Source: Acanthaster planci (lineage: Eukaryota; Echinodermata; Asteroidea; Valvatida; Acanthasteridae). Taken from it: a DNA stretch of 64,000 bases. The stretch is from NCBI RefSeq assembly GCF_001949145.1, contig NW_019091370.1, forward strand, positions 874,446 to 938,445. The letters are read 5' to 3'. A model generated the notes under the pieces. It was not told the origin of the DNA. It saw only the letters and a list, made by a program, of their open reading frames with translations, and did not search any database. The position numbers and the translations under genes were made by a program. This document shows positions 1 to 12,400 of the stretch, in pieces. Numbering within the stretch: position 1 is the first letter of the stretch; the number at the start of each line of letters is the position of its first letter.

Positions 1-687
1 TTCAGTGAACTTACTTGATAAAAACTACCGTCCATGATGGCACACCGAGTATGCACTTTATTGTATTAACCTTCCTATGCTGAAGTCACTCTTAGGGTCA
101 TTTGGTGAACACTTCAAAGAAGCACAGCTGTGTCGTGTTGTGCACTGCACCAACCGTTCCTCACAGGAATATCAGATTGCACTTTTGTATTGCCCAACAA
201 CTGTGCTTCACTGTTTCATGTGCATAATTGTGCAGTAAACTAAATGCAGTGAAGAGGACTGCACAAAAGACCCTGGGTCATTTTGTGCTGGCAACCAACT
301 ATGTACACACTGAACCTGTGCATGTTTGTGTTCCATATAGAAAATACATGCACAAGAGTAACTGTTGGGCACTCGTGCATATTTGTGCTATAAAACCAAA
401 GGAGGGTTAAGCCCTTGCTCTAAACAGACCTACTGCCTTAGGTTGAACGATTTGATATAGTGCAAGTGATCGTTTTCCAAAGTGCTTAATTTGTTTTGTG
501 TGTATTTAAAGTAGTTTTGTTATTGGTATTACTCCATAGCAAACACTGTATTGTGGTTAGTCATTTTCATATCTCTCTTAAAGTATTTACATTGTTTTTC
601 GTCATGTCGTGACATTCCATACCGTGGTTGGAATGAAGAAAACTAACTTTTGCTTCATTGCTCTACTCCAATGCAGCAGGTTGCAAG
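1..687. other. 5' flank of RPL13 (non-coding)
   Basis: No coding exon is visible. The stretch holds one TTAA-bounded MITE-like repeat at 66-410. Its last bases are the pyrimidine-rich end of an intron reaching a CAG acceptor at 674-676, or CAG at 677-679. The L13 start codon lies only 8-11 nt after this acceptor, so a non-coding first exon must lie upstream. I could not place that exon or a promoter, and it may lie outside the window. Confidence 0.6.
66..410 (+). repeat. TTAA-flanked MITE-like element, copy 1
   Basis: The element is bounded by TTAA on both sides. The ends read TTAACCTTCC at the left and GGAGGGTTAA at the right, which are imperfect inverted termini. Its first ~175 bp and last ~20 bp match the reverse complement of 2543-2778 almost base for base, and the middle carries about 100 bp that the other copy lacks. 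TTAA target sites with CCC/GGG termini are typical of piggyBac-type elements, so a non-autonomous piggyBac-like MITE is the best guess. There is no transposase. Confidence 0.7.
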
Positions 688-3600
688 ATGACGAAACGCC
701 GCAATGGCATGATCCCCAATGTCCACTTCCACAAAAACTGGCAGGAGCGTGTGAAGACATGGTTCAACCAGCCCATGCGCAAGGCGCGCCGACGACAGAA
801 CCGCGTCAAGAAGGCCCTGCGGATTGCCCCACGCCCTGCGTCTGGACCGCTGCGTCCCATGGTCCACTGCCCTACCTTCAAGTACCACACCAAGGTCCGT
901 GCTGGTCGAGGCTTCTCGCTGGAAGAGCTGAAGGTAGGTTTATCCCTGCCCTCTCCTTGTTTCATTGACCTCAGCAGTCCTGATCCCACAGAATCCAACA
1001 ATGGACCATTGCTTTTGTAAAGGTGTTGCCAATTCATAACATGAAATAAATGACATCTTTTTCCATTGATTGATGTTGGGTTCACCAAACAAAACATTTA
1101 TTAGACAATTAGAGCTTCATGTGGTCATTTGGACAAGGTAGAAGTTGTTTAAATCCTTGTGTTCGAGCATCACTTTTTAAAACACAACTCGCACTGCAAA
1201 CACTTGCTCAACTCGAAGAGTCTTCAATCCTTCACTTGTTGGAAGATAGAGGACTATTAGGGTTAACACCTTTTGACAAAAATCATTAATTTTAAGTTAT
1301 TAGTTTTGTAATTTGCCATAGTTTCAAGCAAAATCTACATTTATAGGAGAGAAATTGCTCCTCACTTGAATTTGTAATTTCTAAATGTGGCGAGTTATCG
1401 CTCATCTTACATTGTATGTTGTGATTGTCGTAGTGGTGATCAACAATACATTGTACAACCACAAGGTTTCCAAGTTGAGGTCATTCTTCAAGTTTACAGT
1501 TGACAAAAGCGTGGCTGCTTTGACGTGATATGCATTTGAGCGTATGTCAGTTGACAACTTGATTTGAAGAGGGCATTCCATGCAACAGAAAGAAAAAAGG
1601 ACAAATTAAAACTGCTCCTGGAAGTACACTTATGAATCGTCTTCCCTGACAAACAGAAATCAAGAATAACTTAAGCTCCCCATGCACAGCTTGTAAATTT
1701 AACTTGTCAACTATTCCCGTAATGCGTGAAAACTGGCCATTCCCGGGCAACCTGTTGGTTGTGCAGTGTATTGTGAATTGCCCATATTTGGAAAGAGGTT
1801 TTTTAATGTGATAAACAATTACACCTGTGGATGCGGGATGAATAACCTTGTGTCATACAAAATTTCCAACATCTCAAAAGACGTTTGTTTTCCGAAGGGA
1901 ATGAGAATTTTGTCACAGTCCGTTGTATCCATGGAATTTTTTTGTACCAGGCTGCTGGAATCTTTAAGCGGTATGCCCCTACCATCGGCATTGCCGTGGA
2001 CCACAGGCGAAGGAACCGATCCGTGGAGGGTCTGCAGGCCAATGTCCAGCGGCTCAAGGAGTACAAATCCAAGCTGATCCTGTTCCCTAGGAAGCCTGGC
2101 AAGCCCAGGAAGGGTGATTCGGAGGTGGGTGGAATTTATCTGCTTAGCAAAGCGAACAGAATGTGACATTTACTTCTCCTGGCTTTGCCTCGGCTTCCTT
2201 TTTTTTTTTGAGCATATGAATATGCCAAGTTACATTTTTCTGGTTAGGGGCTCTCTGAATTTGGCAAGGGCTGTGATTGGTTGGGATTTTTGTTGATTTC
2301 AGGATTTTTGATCCCCCAGAATGTGGATTTTCGGAGGTTTAATCATTCAGGTTTTATTAATTGTTCGCACCCTAGCAGCCAAGGATAAGATTGAATCGTT
2401 GCCATTTGGGAAGTCCTTGTTAGCAATTAATTAAACGTTCTTAAAGTCACAGCATTTCACTGTCATCCTTACACCCTCTCTGATTGATGCTTCGTGAATT
2501 TCTCTCCATCCCCCCAATCTCACCCCTGAAAGGTGAAATCCTTTAACCCTCTTTTGGTTTTACAGCACAAATGTGCACAAATGCCCTCAGTCACTGGTGA
2601 GCATGTGNTGCATTTAGTTTACTGCACAATTATGCACATGAAACAGTGAAGCACAGTTGTTGGGCAATCTGATATTCCTGTGAGGTACTGTTGGTGCAGT
2701 GCACAACATGACACAGCTGTGCTTCCTTGAGGTGTTTACCAAGTGACCCAAAGAGTGACTTCCACATAGGAGGGTTAAGGTAGAAGAAAAGAGACAAGTT
2801 TCAGCAGGTGGCATGTCGAAGCCATTGCTTCTTTGTTTCCATTTGCAGGCACGTTGCTGATGCAAATATTGGACAAAGGAGCCAAAGTGAATGGTTTGCT
2901 TTAAGGCGCGTGTATTGAGGAAAAACCAGTGCATGGCACTGCAGCGAACATGATGCTCAAATCATTGTTCACCCCCTCCATAGTTGTTTTTTTCCCTCTA
3001 ACCCTAACCCTCCTCAGTCCTCAATCCCCTGGGTGGTTTTGGAGGATTTTGGAGGTTTGAGGAAGAATTGCAAAAAAAAGTGTGGCTGATTGCAAAGGAC
3101 GTACTGTGTCAAGGTTGTGGGTTAGACCTGGTGTTGTTTTTTATCAGCCGTGTATAAATTCATGCCCACATTATATGTGAAATCGTCCATACTGCTCCAG
3201 GATACCATTCACACTGCCTCAACAAAGGAATTGCCACAGGAATTTGAAGGATTGAGGAAGCAGTCACCCCTCAAAGGAGCATGTTCAAGAAATATTGAAG
3301 GTTTTGGGAGGATTGAGGCTAAATGCAATTTTTTTGCGTGAATATCGGAGGATTTTGAAGGATTGAGGATGATGCTTTGCAAGAACACCCCAGGAGTTAG
3401 GGTTAAGATCAACATTATTTTTATTTTCCTTTTGATAGTATGTAATATAATCTGAAATGTGAACTATCGAATGACCTTTTTTAATAAATTGTAATTTCTC
3501 ACAGGAAGCCGAGCTGAAGGTTGCCAAGCAGCTAGTGGGCCCTGTCATGCCCATCAAGCCCGTCTTCAAGAAGGAGGCGGCTCGCGCCATCACCGAGGAG

Positions 3601-3729
3601 GAGAAGAAACACAGCGTGTTCCAGGCGCTGCGCATGGCCCGCTCTGGAGCCAGGCTGGAAGGCATCCGGGCCAAGAGGAGACGGGAGAAAGAAGAGGAGG
3701 AACGCGAGAAGGCCACCCGCAAGAAGTAA
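688..3729 (+). CDS. RPL13: 60S ribosomal protein L13 (eL13)
   Basis: This is a structural protein of the large cytosolic ribosomal subunit. Coding exons are 688-933, 1951-2124 and 3505-3729, giving 82, 58 and 74 codons plus stop, 214 aa in all; human L13 has 211. All junctions are phase 0 with GT-AG borders (GTAGGT, GTGGGT donors; ACCAG, ACAG acceptors). Hallmark stretches match the family: a basic N-terminus with [46 protein letters not shown], then [20 protein letters not shown] and [10 protein letters not shown]. The C-terminus is [13 protein letters not shown], then [20 protein letters not shown] and a lysine/arginine-rich tail. The ATG at 688 follows a splice acceptor closely, as is common for ribosomal protein genes whose first exon is non-coding, and A at -3 supports it. 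Identification is near certain. Confidence 0.97.
934..1950 (+). other. RPL13 intron after coding exon 1
   Basis: This AT-rich intron starts GTAGGT and ends TTTGTACCAG. I see no exon, recognisable repeat or box C/D snoRNA pair in it. Confidence 0.8.
2543..2778 (-). repeat. TTAA-flanked MITE-like element, copy 2
   Basis: The element begins TTAACCCTC and ends GAGGGTTAA, giving terminal inverted repeats bounded by TTAA. Read on the minus strand it is nearly identical to 66-410, but it lacks ~100 bp of that copy's interior. It sits in an RPL13 intron. No coding capacity. Confidence 0.75.
2999..3406 (+). repeat. Dispersed repeat rich in GGAGGATT, copy 1
   Basis: It begins TAACCCTAACCCTCC and ends near GGAGTTAGGGTTAA. 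The interior repeats GGAGGATTTTGGAGG and GGATTGAGG words. The same sequence, including CACTGCCTCAACA and GAAGCAGTCACCCCT, appears reverse-complemented at about 55450-55838. Its end words look telomere-like but it is an interspersed element. Confidence 0.7.
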
Positions 3730-3877
3730 GGCGGGGAGGAACAGGCTATAACTTGACACTCTCACAAAAGGACAAATTGGAATCATCTCTGATCAGATTC
3801 AACCTCCCTGGATCATTTTATTGTAGGTCAAGGGAATCTTTACCTGTTGGACCACGCTCACGACAGAATGTAAAGTG

Positions 3878-3883
3878 AATAAA
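3878..3883 (+). promoter_or_regulatory. Poly(A) signal of RPL13
   Basis: A canonical AATAAA lies 149 nt after the L13 stop codon. Confidence 0.75.
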
Positions 3884-3979
3884 AAGAATACCAGCCTTAA
3901 ACAGCAGCAAGATGTGTCAGTCTAACTTCATTTGGTGTTACATTCTGAGTCTGATAGGTAGTACATTTGAAGACCTCGC

Positions 3980-4038
3980 AACCCAACGCAGCCCAGCCCA
4001 ACCCCACCCAATGCACCCCAACACAGCCCAACCCAACT
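3980..4038. repeat. CCCAAC/CCCAGC low-complexity tract
   Basis: Imperfect repetition of ACCCAACGCAGCCCAGCC-like words, all C-rich on the plus strand and G-rich on the minus strand. It lies just downstream of RPL13. Confidence 0.7.
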
Positions 4039-5359
4039 TACAGGCTGATTACATTTATCTCCAGTAATGTTACCTAGTTCTGACAATAGGTCATATACAT
4101 GTACCATTGCTTGCCACTTCATCCTGGAAAATTGTCACAGCTACCGCAGGTTGGCAAGTACTTGTATGAAATAACCTTTTCTTTTTGACAGGTTATTGAC
4201 TAATGCAAAATGCTGGAGGGTGAATGGCAGCACATGGATTGATGAGTGTGGTTGGACAAAAGCGAGTCCAGAATTCTGTTCAATTACAAAGAATAATCTT
4301 CAGGTTTCTTGTGTTCTGTCCAAATGTAGATTTATTGTGCCTAACAATACATTTTATATCCCTAGATCTTGTACATCTTGTAGGCCTAGTTGACCGACAA
4401 TAATGCATGTGGCTCTCTGTGATAAACGAACCTAACAAAGTCAGGTTCGGCTGCTACAACTCGTTGCTACAACTAGAGTGAGTAGGAGGCAAGGTGACTG
4501 TCTCACTTGAACCCTAAGGACCCACTTTTTGAATACACTGGATTCATAAAGACAACCCTTACCTCCATTTCTTCCACGTAGGCCTGAGCCCTTTTTTTTT
4601 CCAATTTAGTTAAGTGCAACAGAACCGCAAGTGCACTTAACCTACTTTCTTGTCCAGGGCTTCAACAGAGAATACCAACATTCAAAATATGAGGTGATGT
4701 CCTTAACTCCTCTGTCGTTGCAACAAGCCTAAAGGTCAGATACTTTGTGTTTCTGTCTTAATAGCTGAATTAATTAATGTTGAGGGAGGACAGCATATTT
4801 TGCGTTAAAGCTGAACTTCACAGACCTGTGATGTTGCTCGGCGCTGTTGTTTTCCTCGTTACCTGATGAAACCGGAAAGGAAGTACGCGCATTTCTTTTC
4901 CTCCTTTAGCGTCAGCTGTATGTATATATCCAATTAATTGTAATCCTTGATGTGAAAGCTATAATAGTGAAATTTAGTTTCAAATCGAAGGGTTCTCAGC
5001 CTTCTGGTTCATTGGCGCCTTCTGACCACATAGACATGCACATGTCCAACAGGAGGCTTAGAAATATGAAAGGGCTGCGTAGCACCGTGATAGGATTGCT
5101 GACAACAAATATATCTTCAACAATCAGTGCTCTGAATTATCTTATTGCCGAGCTTTCGGTAACTGGGTACCTTCGCCAGTGTGTCAACATTCCTAGGGGA
5201 GCATCACCTGCTCTGGCAATCCTCCAATCGGGTGGGTATTTTAGAAACGGTCATGTTGTTTTTAGTCACACTTAATAGTTCAGTCGGGAGCTGGACACGG
5301 TGCCGGTTTTAGTCTTTTCAGAGGGCGTCTTGTCGGCCACACAACTTATTAAAGGGATG

Positions 5360-5530
5360 GTATCGGAAGTTTATCCGGTTCGTAAGTGTGACGTCACTTC
5401 AACACAGACCACGCCCACTGCACATAGAGTTACATGCTTTGACCGCCGTTTACATGGAACCGTAGAACCGGAAGTTAACGCCCAACTTCAGCGATCGTCC
5501 AATGAGAGCCTGCAAATCGTGGCGCGTCCG
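5360..5530 (+). repeat. Dispersed repeat, copy 1 (pair at 53325-53470)
   Basis: Shared words in the same order are GTAAGTGTGAC, TCACTT, CACGCCCACT (CACACCCACT in the other copy), AGAGTTACATG, CATGGAAC and CAACTTCAGC. The other copy is degraded. No coding capacity is supported. Confidence 0.55.
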
Positions 5531-6254
5531 TCTTTGTGACGAAGTCACTAACGAACCGGACGGGGCAACCGAACGCACATGAACATGTAACCTCCCTCTT
5601 CTCCAGTAATAGCACGAACTTTTTCGAACCACAGAAAAATTTTAAGGTTGCCCAACCGTCGATCGGTAGCTCAACCCGAAACCACCGCGTCGCATTTGCC
5701 TGCATGCTGCCCCCTACATTTTTCGATATTCACTTTCTCCCGTTTTCCGAGAGCTATAGAAACATACAACACAAACGCTACTAAGAAAGACCAATAATGG
5801 TTAAGTCGGTGTCCAGATCAAGTTATGTGCTACTCAGTGTAACAAATGCTTACAAAGATACAAATACATAAACAGCTTTGTGCCAAAAATTACAAGCATT
5901 TGCTTTTATAAGAAATGTACACCGTGAGTGTAAGGAGGCCTGGAGAGAACTTCCCTTTTAACAAACTAAGGTGATATAAAGTTAAAACCAACTGCTGCAC
6001 TGTTCCCCCCATCTCCAATGAGTCTGCCCCGCCCCTTACTGAAATGTTCGATACGATGTTCAAAGCAATGCGCATCGTGTTGTAAATGCATTCTATAACG
6101 TACGAACGTCGCCCTCTTGGCCAAGTGCGGATTTAGCTCTTAAAGCGTGCCATCCTACAAAACAACTTAACTAAAGATCAGCTTTCCCGTTAAATAAATA
6201 ATAACGCATGCTCTTCAAACAGTAATAATTACTCTGCTACCAGTACATGAATAT

Positions 6255-6439
6255 TTATTTGTTTGAGCCAAGAGTGTTGTAGAGTCTGCTTTGGACGATT
6301 TCTTTGTTGACTTGGTGGGAGAAGCGTGTCTTGACCGACATGGCTTTAACCAAGGCACTCTGGTTGTCTGCCGTCACGATGTCCTCAATGAAAGACGCCA
6401 TGCACTCCAGGCCTCGTAATCCCATGTTCACCTCGAAGC
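6255..6439 (-). CDS. Flavoprotein gene, coding exon 5 (C-terminus, stop)
   Basis: The acceptor is CTAACAG, and the first codon is completed by the G left over from exon 4. It encodes the end of the FAD-binding module (FEVNMGLRGLECM) and about 48 further residues, rich in charged and polar residues, to the stop at 6255-6257. On the minus strand an AATAAA overlaps the stop; it is too close to be the likely poly(A) signal. Confidence 0.87.
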
Positions 6440-9400
6440 CTGTTAGAACGAGGTAAAGGGAAAAAAAAAGACAAACAGCAGGTTAGTGATCGGTCAATGA
6501 GTGAGTCGTGACTGGGAGAAAATTGGTTTCAGCGTTTGAGGCAATCCATTTCGTTTAGCGTCGTCCACACACCACAAACATCATTTCTGAGGAGTATCAT
6601 GTTCGGAGAAACAACGGCGTTATCGCACGATTCACTTGTATGTACTGAGGCATCAGATTGGAGTCGCGTTTCTGCGTGTACTCCGTCATCGTCAGAGAAA
6701 GAACTGACCTAAAACAAACCCGGATCGAGATTGGAGGGAAAGGAATCCGAGAAGAGGAGTGTACAAGTCGCAAACTCGAAAGTATAATTTTTTGAAATCA
6801 TTTTGTTGATAACAGAAATAAGGAGGGTGTTACAAGAGCTGTATGACCCACTGCAACTTCGAGGCTTGGCATCTGTGGTTATCAGTGCTAAGTACAAATA
6901 GTGCCAGTTCGTGTATCGGCACTGCCAAGGCATCCTCGAGCTCAGATTCAATTGAGGCCACTTTAACACCAATTAAATCTTGATGTGGATGTCCCTGAGC
7001 TGGGTACGGTTGCCACATTTCACTGTGTTTGTGTTAAGGCTGCGTAAGATGGTAAAATTGCATCTCATAGAATCATTGATTTGCCTCAAGGACACCATAT
7101 GGTATAAGTATTTGACGAGAGGTTTATATACAGATGTAAACCTTGTAGTTATTAAAGACCAAAGTCTTGCGAGCTTGTAAAAATTGATTTTTTGTCTCGC
7201 TCTGATTCTCCGGTTGCCGATTTAATGTGAGTTTGGAGCTGTTTCATTACCATGCCATGTCGGATGAATCCATGACCAATTCAATTACCGTCACATGAGA
7301 AAACCATCCTAAACCTTTAATGGATTTGGGAGTTCTGTTTGTCGCTCACATTTGAGCTGTTCCATCTGCGCAAGGAGAGAAATCTTGAATCCAACTCGGA
7401 AATTAATCGCCGCGACGTCTGATAAAAGTAATGTTACATAAAAAGGCGCCATAACTTATTTTCGGTCATGTGACTGATTAAGGACTGGAATTCCTAGATT
7501 GGACTCGGCTCACTTGACGAAATGCAGGTGTTTCTTAGCTACACGTGTTCTTTAGGTCTTCATTTTGACGATTTTTTGAAAGGTTTTTAAACTTTGCATG
7601 TAGTTTTTTCCATTGGCAAAGAAGAGCGACCGATCCTGTCTATGAATGTTTTGTATACAGCCTATTATGTTGTCAGTGTTTTGGATGAAATGTTATTTCC
7701 CGTTTCAAAGTTGTAGGTTATTTCCATTGTCCATTTTTATTCACGTTCACCGACAAATAAGAATGTTCATAGAGAGAGGGCCTCAAATTTGACATTTATT
7801 TCTAGCTGGACCCTGCAGTATGTAATTAAATTGAGGCAACCCTGTTAATTTCAATTTGTTTTGATTTAGAAAATACACAAAGTTAGTGAAAATGTGCGAC
7901 GTGGTGAAGTATTTGAGCATCTTTATCAAAAGCTGTTTAGTTTATTGAAAATAAGCCAAGACACGTTTGGGCGGAAGTGCTATTGTGCCATGTAGGCCTA
8001 AGCAGTTCCTAGGGAACTTGAACTCATATACGAGTACGTTACAGGCGAGGCCCGGGAGCCTTTCACTCCCGTGGGTGTGTTTGCTGGATAGATGCAATAA
8101 AAACGTCTATCACAAACATGCCAGTTCTTGGAATGATTGTTTGCGGATACTCCTCCACGGAGCTAATTAGCCGTCGCCGTTTGTTTTCCTTTTCTCCGGG
8201 TCTGACGGGTTCTTCGCTGTCTCGACTCCACATCATCCGCGGATCAGAGCGAGCCTGCCGGCCGGTGAGTGATCAGCGGCTTCTATCAAATCTGCCAATT
8301 TGACCTGGTGCTAAGTGATAGGAAGATGGTCATATAACCAATCACACGACTCTTCCCTGTCCCCACAGCCTGACATTTTGTTTTTCCTCCCCGACATGCA
8401 GGCACATTATAGGGTTATTTATTTTGCGTGTGGATGTACATGTATAAAGATATTTAGAAAATGCCAATCGTGCAGGAGACAAGGCGGAAATATCCGTTGC
8501 TCAGCAGACACAGAACAGCCATTATTGTAGAATATAGGCGGAGAGTACACCGCGTATGTCATATAAAACTTCCCTTAATTTCTCTTTTCCTTCATTATTC
8601 CAAACCTCTATCGCGTATAGCTGCCCTGACAAATTGTGTCCAGAGAAGGGCCTACATTAAACTTGGCTCTTCAAATTTGCTATGCTACGGGTCTTCATCA
8701 ATTCCGTCGAGGGAAAAAGTGCTGTAGGTCTATGTCTGTACCAAATTGGCGTTGTGCTTTCCTAAGATTTTTTTTTATCCAAATGACATATTTCAAAAGT
8801 AGATTAACATGTGTGGCGATTTGGTACGCGTTAGGCCATGAGTATTCACGTCTATGTGTCCAAAGCGCATGGCAACCAACCGTGGCAAATCGACTGTTAA
8901 AATCAAGGGATGACTGTCCAAGCTCAGTTGTAAGTGGTTGGGCTAATGCGTCTGTTCTGTTGTTTGCTCGAGTTGTGATGGACTCTTTGTGCTTTTTGGG
9001 TCGAATGCGAGGCTGTCCTGGCAAGCAGCGCATGCACTTCAATGGACTGTTACACAGCTTAACTTGGTAACATAGTGACGTCATGCTTTCAAATTTTACC
9101 GATCCTATTGGAGCACGTTACTGGGAACAGTCAAAAGTATTCCGTTTATGAACAAATTAATACTAGTACTGGGCGGAGTTACAGTAGGCCTAATCAGTAA
9201 ACCTTGATCGATCTTGTGGGGAATATTGGTCACCATGATCTTGAGCAATGACGAATGGCGAACCTATGCCTGCGCCCGGGCATTTTGACAAACACCCACG
9301 ACATTGGTGTAATGTGACAGGTAACCTGCCAACAGCGCAAAGCACGCTCAATTTTATTGACTGCATTGCTTTAAATAATCAGCCAATTAATTGAAGCCCT

Positions 9401-12400
9401 GAGGGTTAAATGTCGACTCGCCACAAAATATCGACCTCGATTTTCGCGCCTGCCCTACTACTTAAGGTAGGAATATTTCGATTTGCAGAAAAAAAAGCTG
9501 CGTTCAACTTGCTACTAACCAAATCGCTGACATGACCAGATATTTCAGATTGCTGCGTCTTTTTTTGTGGGGGGGGGTTGAGTATTGATTGTATTTATGA
9601 ATTGTTTGAAATTGCATGTATATTCAAACAGCAGACCTTATTGTCTTATTCCCTGAATTTATCATGTTGAGTGTAATCTGTTGACTTGGGTGGTGCCAGG
9701 CTATTTTGAGTTCCAAAACTCACTATAATTTTTTTAATGCGGCTTAAAACTTTTAGATGTAGTTATCACAATTTTTTCTAAACAAAAGCTGTTCTGAATT
9801 TGTATTGAACATTTATTTCGTCTCTGTTTTTTTTTAACTCTCATCTTCCCAGTTTTTATCTCACTTTCAATTCAAGATGGCCTATACATGTATACAGACT
9901 ATCAGATTTGCGCAAACAACTCTGTCAATTGCGAGTCTGATATTTGTAGTCCTAATCATTCAACAAAATACCAATGAATTAAAAATTATAGCTAATGAAA
10001 CACAGCGGAAAAATTCCGTTTTAAAGCGGCACGAGTTGTCCCATGACACGTGAACCTAAGCATCCGGAGACGTCAGCCGCGGGCTATCTTCGATCCGCGG
10101 AAGCATTGCCCGAATGGGCTTTGAGCTGGACCAAGAGAGGGCGCTATTGTCTCAGCAAATGGAGGCTCCTTTGGTCGGAATTGAACTTCGCCGGTTTACG
10201 AACGACTTCGAAGTGCACGCGTCACGGCCGCATCGCTACCAACAAATTGAACACATCCGACCAACGTGGCTCTTTTCAACCGATGAAGGGGTGCTTCTGC
10301 TCGAGGCGGTGTTTGAGCAAAGTGCCTCTCCATCGTGTCAAATCCTCAACTTGATCTCAGGTGGGGCTGACGGCAACAAAATACTTCATGTGGGGATTAT
10401 CGAAGAAACTGTTCAATATTTTCATACTACTGAAAATTAGAAGAATCAAGTTTAAAACGGGGGGAGCATACATTATCTTGTCTGTGTCATTTACCTTTTC
10501 GTCTTTGTATGTTTGGTAGGGGATATCACTTGCTATGCACTCCAGTCAGAGACGGCAAATTGTACGTAAACCTGTTCAATTATGCACACTTCCTATTTTG
10601 ATGAAAACGCCTCAATGTTTTTTTGAGAATTTTCACCCCCTTTTACACAAGAAATAAATTTTATCTAATAAATAAATGAAACGTAGAAATAAGAATTAAA
10701 GTACTCAAATCGATCATAAAAACAATCTTTGTCCATACACCCAAAAGATCTTGAACCCACAATAAAGAATTCAAGTCCCAAGGACTTGCAAGGGGCCCCG
10801 TGGCTTTGTGTAAGCTGTCAGATCGGAAGTAGTATCAGACCTAAAATGGGTATGAGAACTTTACACGACACGGCAGCTTTAATATCGAGAGTCTCTAGCC
10901 GTATCTCATTACCTAAGTTATAATTCAGACTCCGTACGGCGTCCCCTTCCACAGTCACCACCAGGTTCTCCTCCTGAATATACAACACGTTTTCTCGCCG
11001 GTATGACAGCTTCACCTCGCTGAGACGCTGGTTGCACTGAATGTTGAACGCCTCCGAGTCCGAGATCTTGGGCTCACTTTTCGTCCGGTAAGAGTTAAAA
11101 GACTCCTGAAATATGTTCCGCATGATCTGCAGGGGAAAAGAAAAAAATGTGGAGAGAGATACAGGTCTTTCAGAAAAGACTCCAGAGTATTATAATGTAA
11201 TTTTAGATCACGGCGACGCTTGTACATTCGAAGCCAGGCATGCGCTCGAAGTTGGTAACAGGAGAAGGCTGACATTTCATGTCAGTTTAATTCTACTTGG
11301 AATCGATTCTTCGAAACAATCCATTTTGAGTCTGGTGACGATAGTAATGCGTGAGGAGTGGCCGGACGTTTGTCTTAATAATATTCGATTCTCAAGTTAA
11401 TCGCTGACGGCAAGAGGGTCGGGTCGGGTTTCGCTCTCTTGAGAGCTCTTAAATAGCGCATAATAATTGCTGTGATCAGTAGCAAGGATTTGGCCTTACA
11501 CTTGCAAGGAAATTCAACGCAAGGAATGTTCTGGATTCTGTATTTTGACAGATTAATCATTCATCGAGAAGTGTAAGGCATCTTTACCAATATTGCAATC
11601 CTTTTTGCAGTGAACATGGGCCATACACTTTTTCCAAATTCTAAAAAAATTACTCAGTGTAAGAGGAGTAACATTGGTGATGTGAACGTTTTCTTATTTT
11701 GAATTACATTAAAAATATGGTGTTGGTCTGCGATTGAGACTGCAAATGAAATCACGCCGTCCCAGGTACCCAATTTTACGGGCCAGTGGACAAGCCGCTT
11801 GTTATGAAAGGTAATAATAACAACCCTTAGCGCGGCGCTGACGATTTGCTGAAATCCCGTAGCTTATTACGGCGAACACGCCCAGGGCGGTATATTTTCG
11901 CCCGGTGCAACCTCATCATTATCACGAACAGTCCCAACAATTCAACCCATTCCCCCCTCCAATTTTCTACTCCGCAGCTCGCCAATAAACGCTGCAGGTT
12001 TTGAGAGCTGACAGTCGATTTCGACGGATCCCTGCCAGCGGTAAATATAAGAAGTTGTTTTTGCAATTCTCAGGGGCAACACTTTGATTATGGCATCCCT
12101 GCTAGGAAGGCCTCTGTTTTGTTCAATCGCTGCAAGACAGAGCATAGTTAGATGTGACATTATTACCAGCTGTCTTCACCAAGTGGATTCTGTATGACTG
12201 TCGAGCTGTCCACACCGCTAAAGTAATTGAGCAAATTTAAAGAAACAAGTACGATAATTACAATAAACTGAAGCATGTGGTAATAACATCTTGATGTCGG
12301 GTTCATTTTTAGACTTAAAAACATCTGCCTCTAGATTCTCTCCTTAGAGACGCTTTCTCTGAACACATTCATGCTTGTCTAATACGGCGTCATGAAAATG

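Larger units (their letters stand above)
2125..3504 (+). other. RPL13 intron after coding exon 2, repeat-filled
   Basis: The intron starts GTGGGT and ends TTTCTCACAG. Most of its 3' two thirds is two repeats: a TTAA-flanked MITE (2543-2778, reverse orientation) and a GGAGGATT-rich dispersed repeat (2999-3406). It also contains the only ambiguous base noticed in the window, an n at 2608. Confidence 0.8.
3730..6254. other. Convergent intergenic region, RPL13 to flavoprotein gene
   Basis: It contains the RPL13 3' UTR and poly(A) signal and a CCCAAC-rich low-complexity tract (3980-4038). A segment at about 5360-5530 recurs in degraded form at 53325-53470. No supported gene was found. The open frames here are short, begin with non-ATG codons or overlap on both strands. 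Confidence 0.6.

Noticed and set aside
658-1097. Three other ORFs overlapping RPL13 exon 1
   Set aside because: They are shadow frames of the L13 coding exon or run into its intron.
2999-3406. TAACCCTAACCC and GGGTTAA words taken as telomeric sequence
   Set aside because: They occur as two or three units at the ends of an interspersed repeat that has another copy at 55450-55838.
934-3504. Search for a snoRNA in RPL13 introns
   Set aside because: Mammalian RPL13 hosts a C/D snoRNA, but I saw no C box with a properly spaced D box and terminal stem. GATGATGC near 3369 lies in a repeat.
4420-4480. CGAACCT...AGGTTCG hairpin considered as part of a tRNA
   Set aside because: No acceptor or anticodon stems fit around it; only an isolated 7-bp stem.
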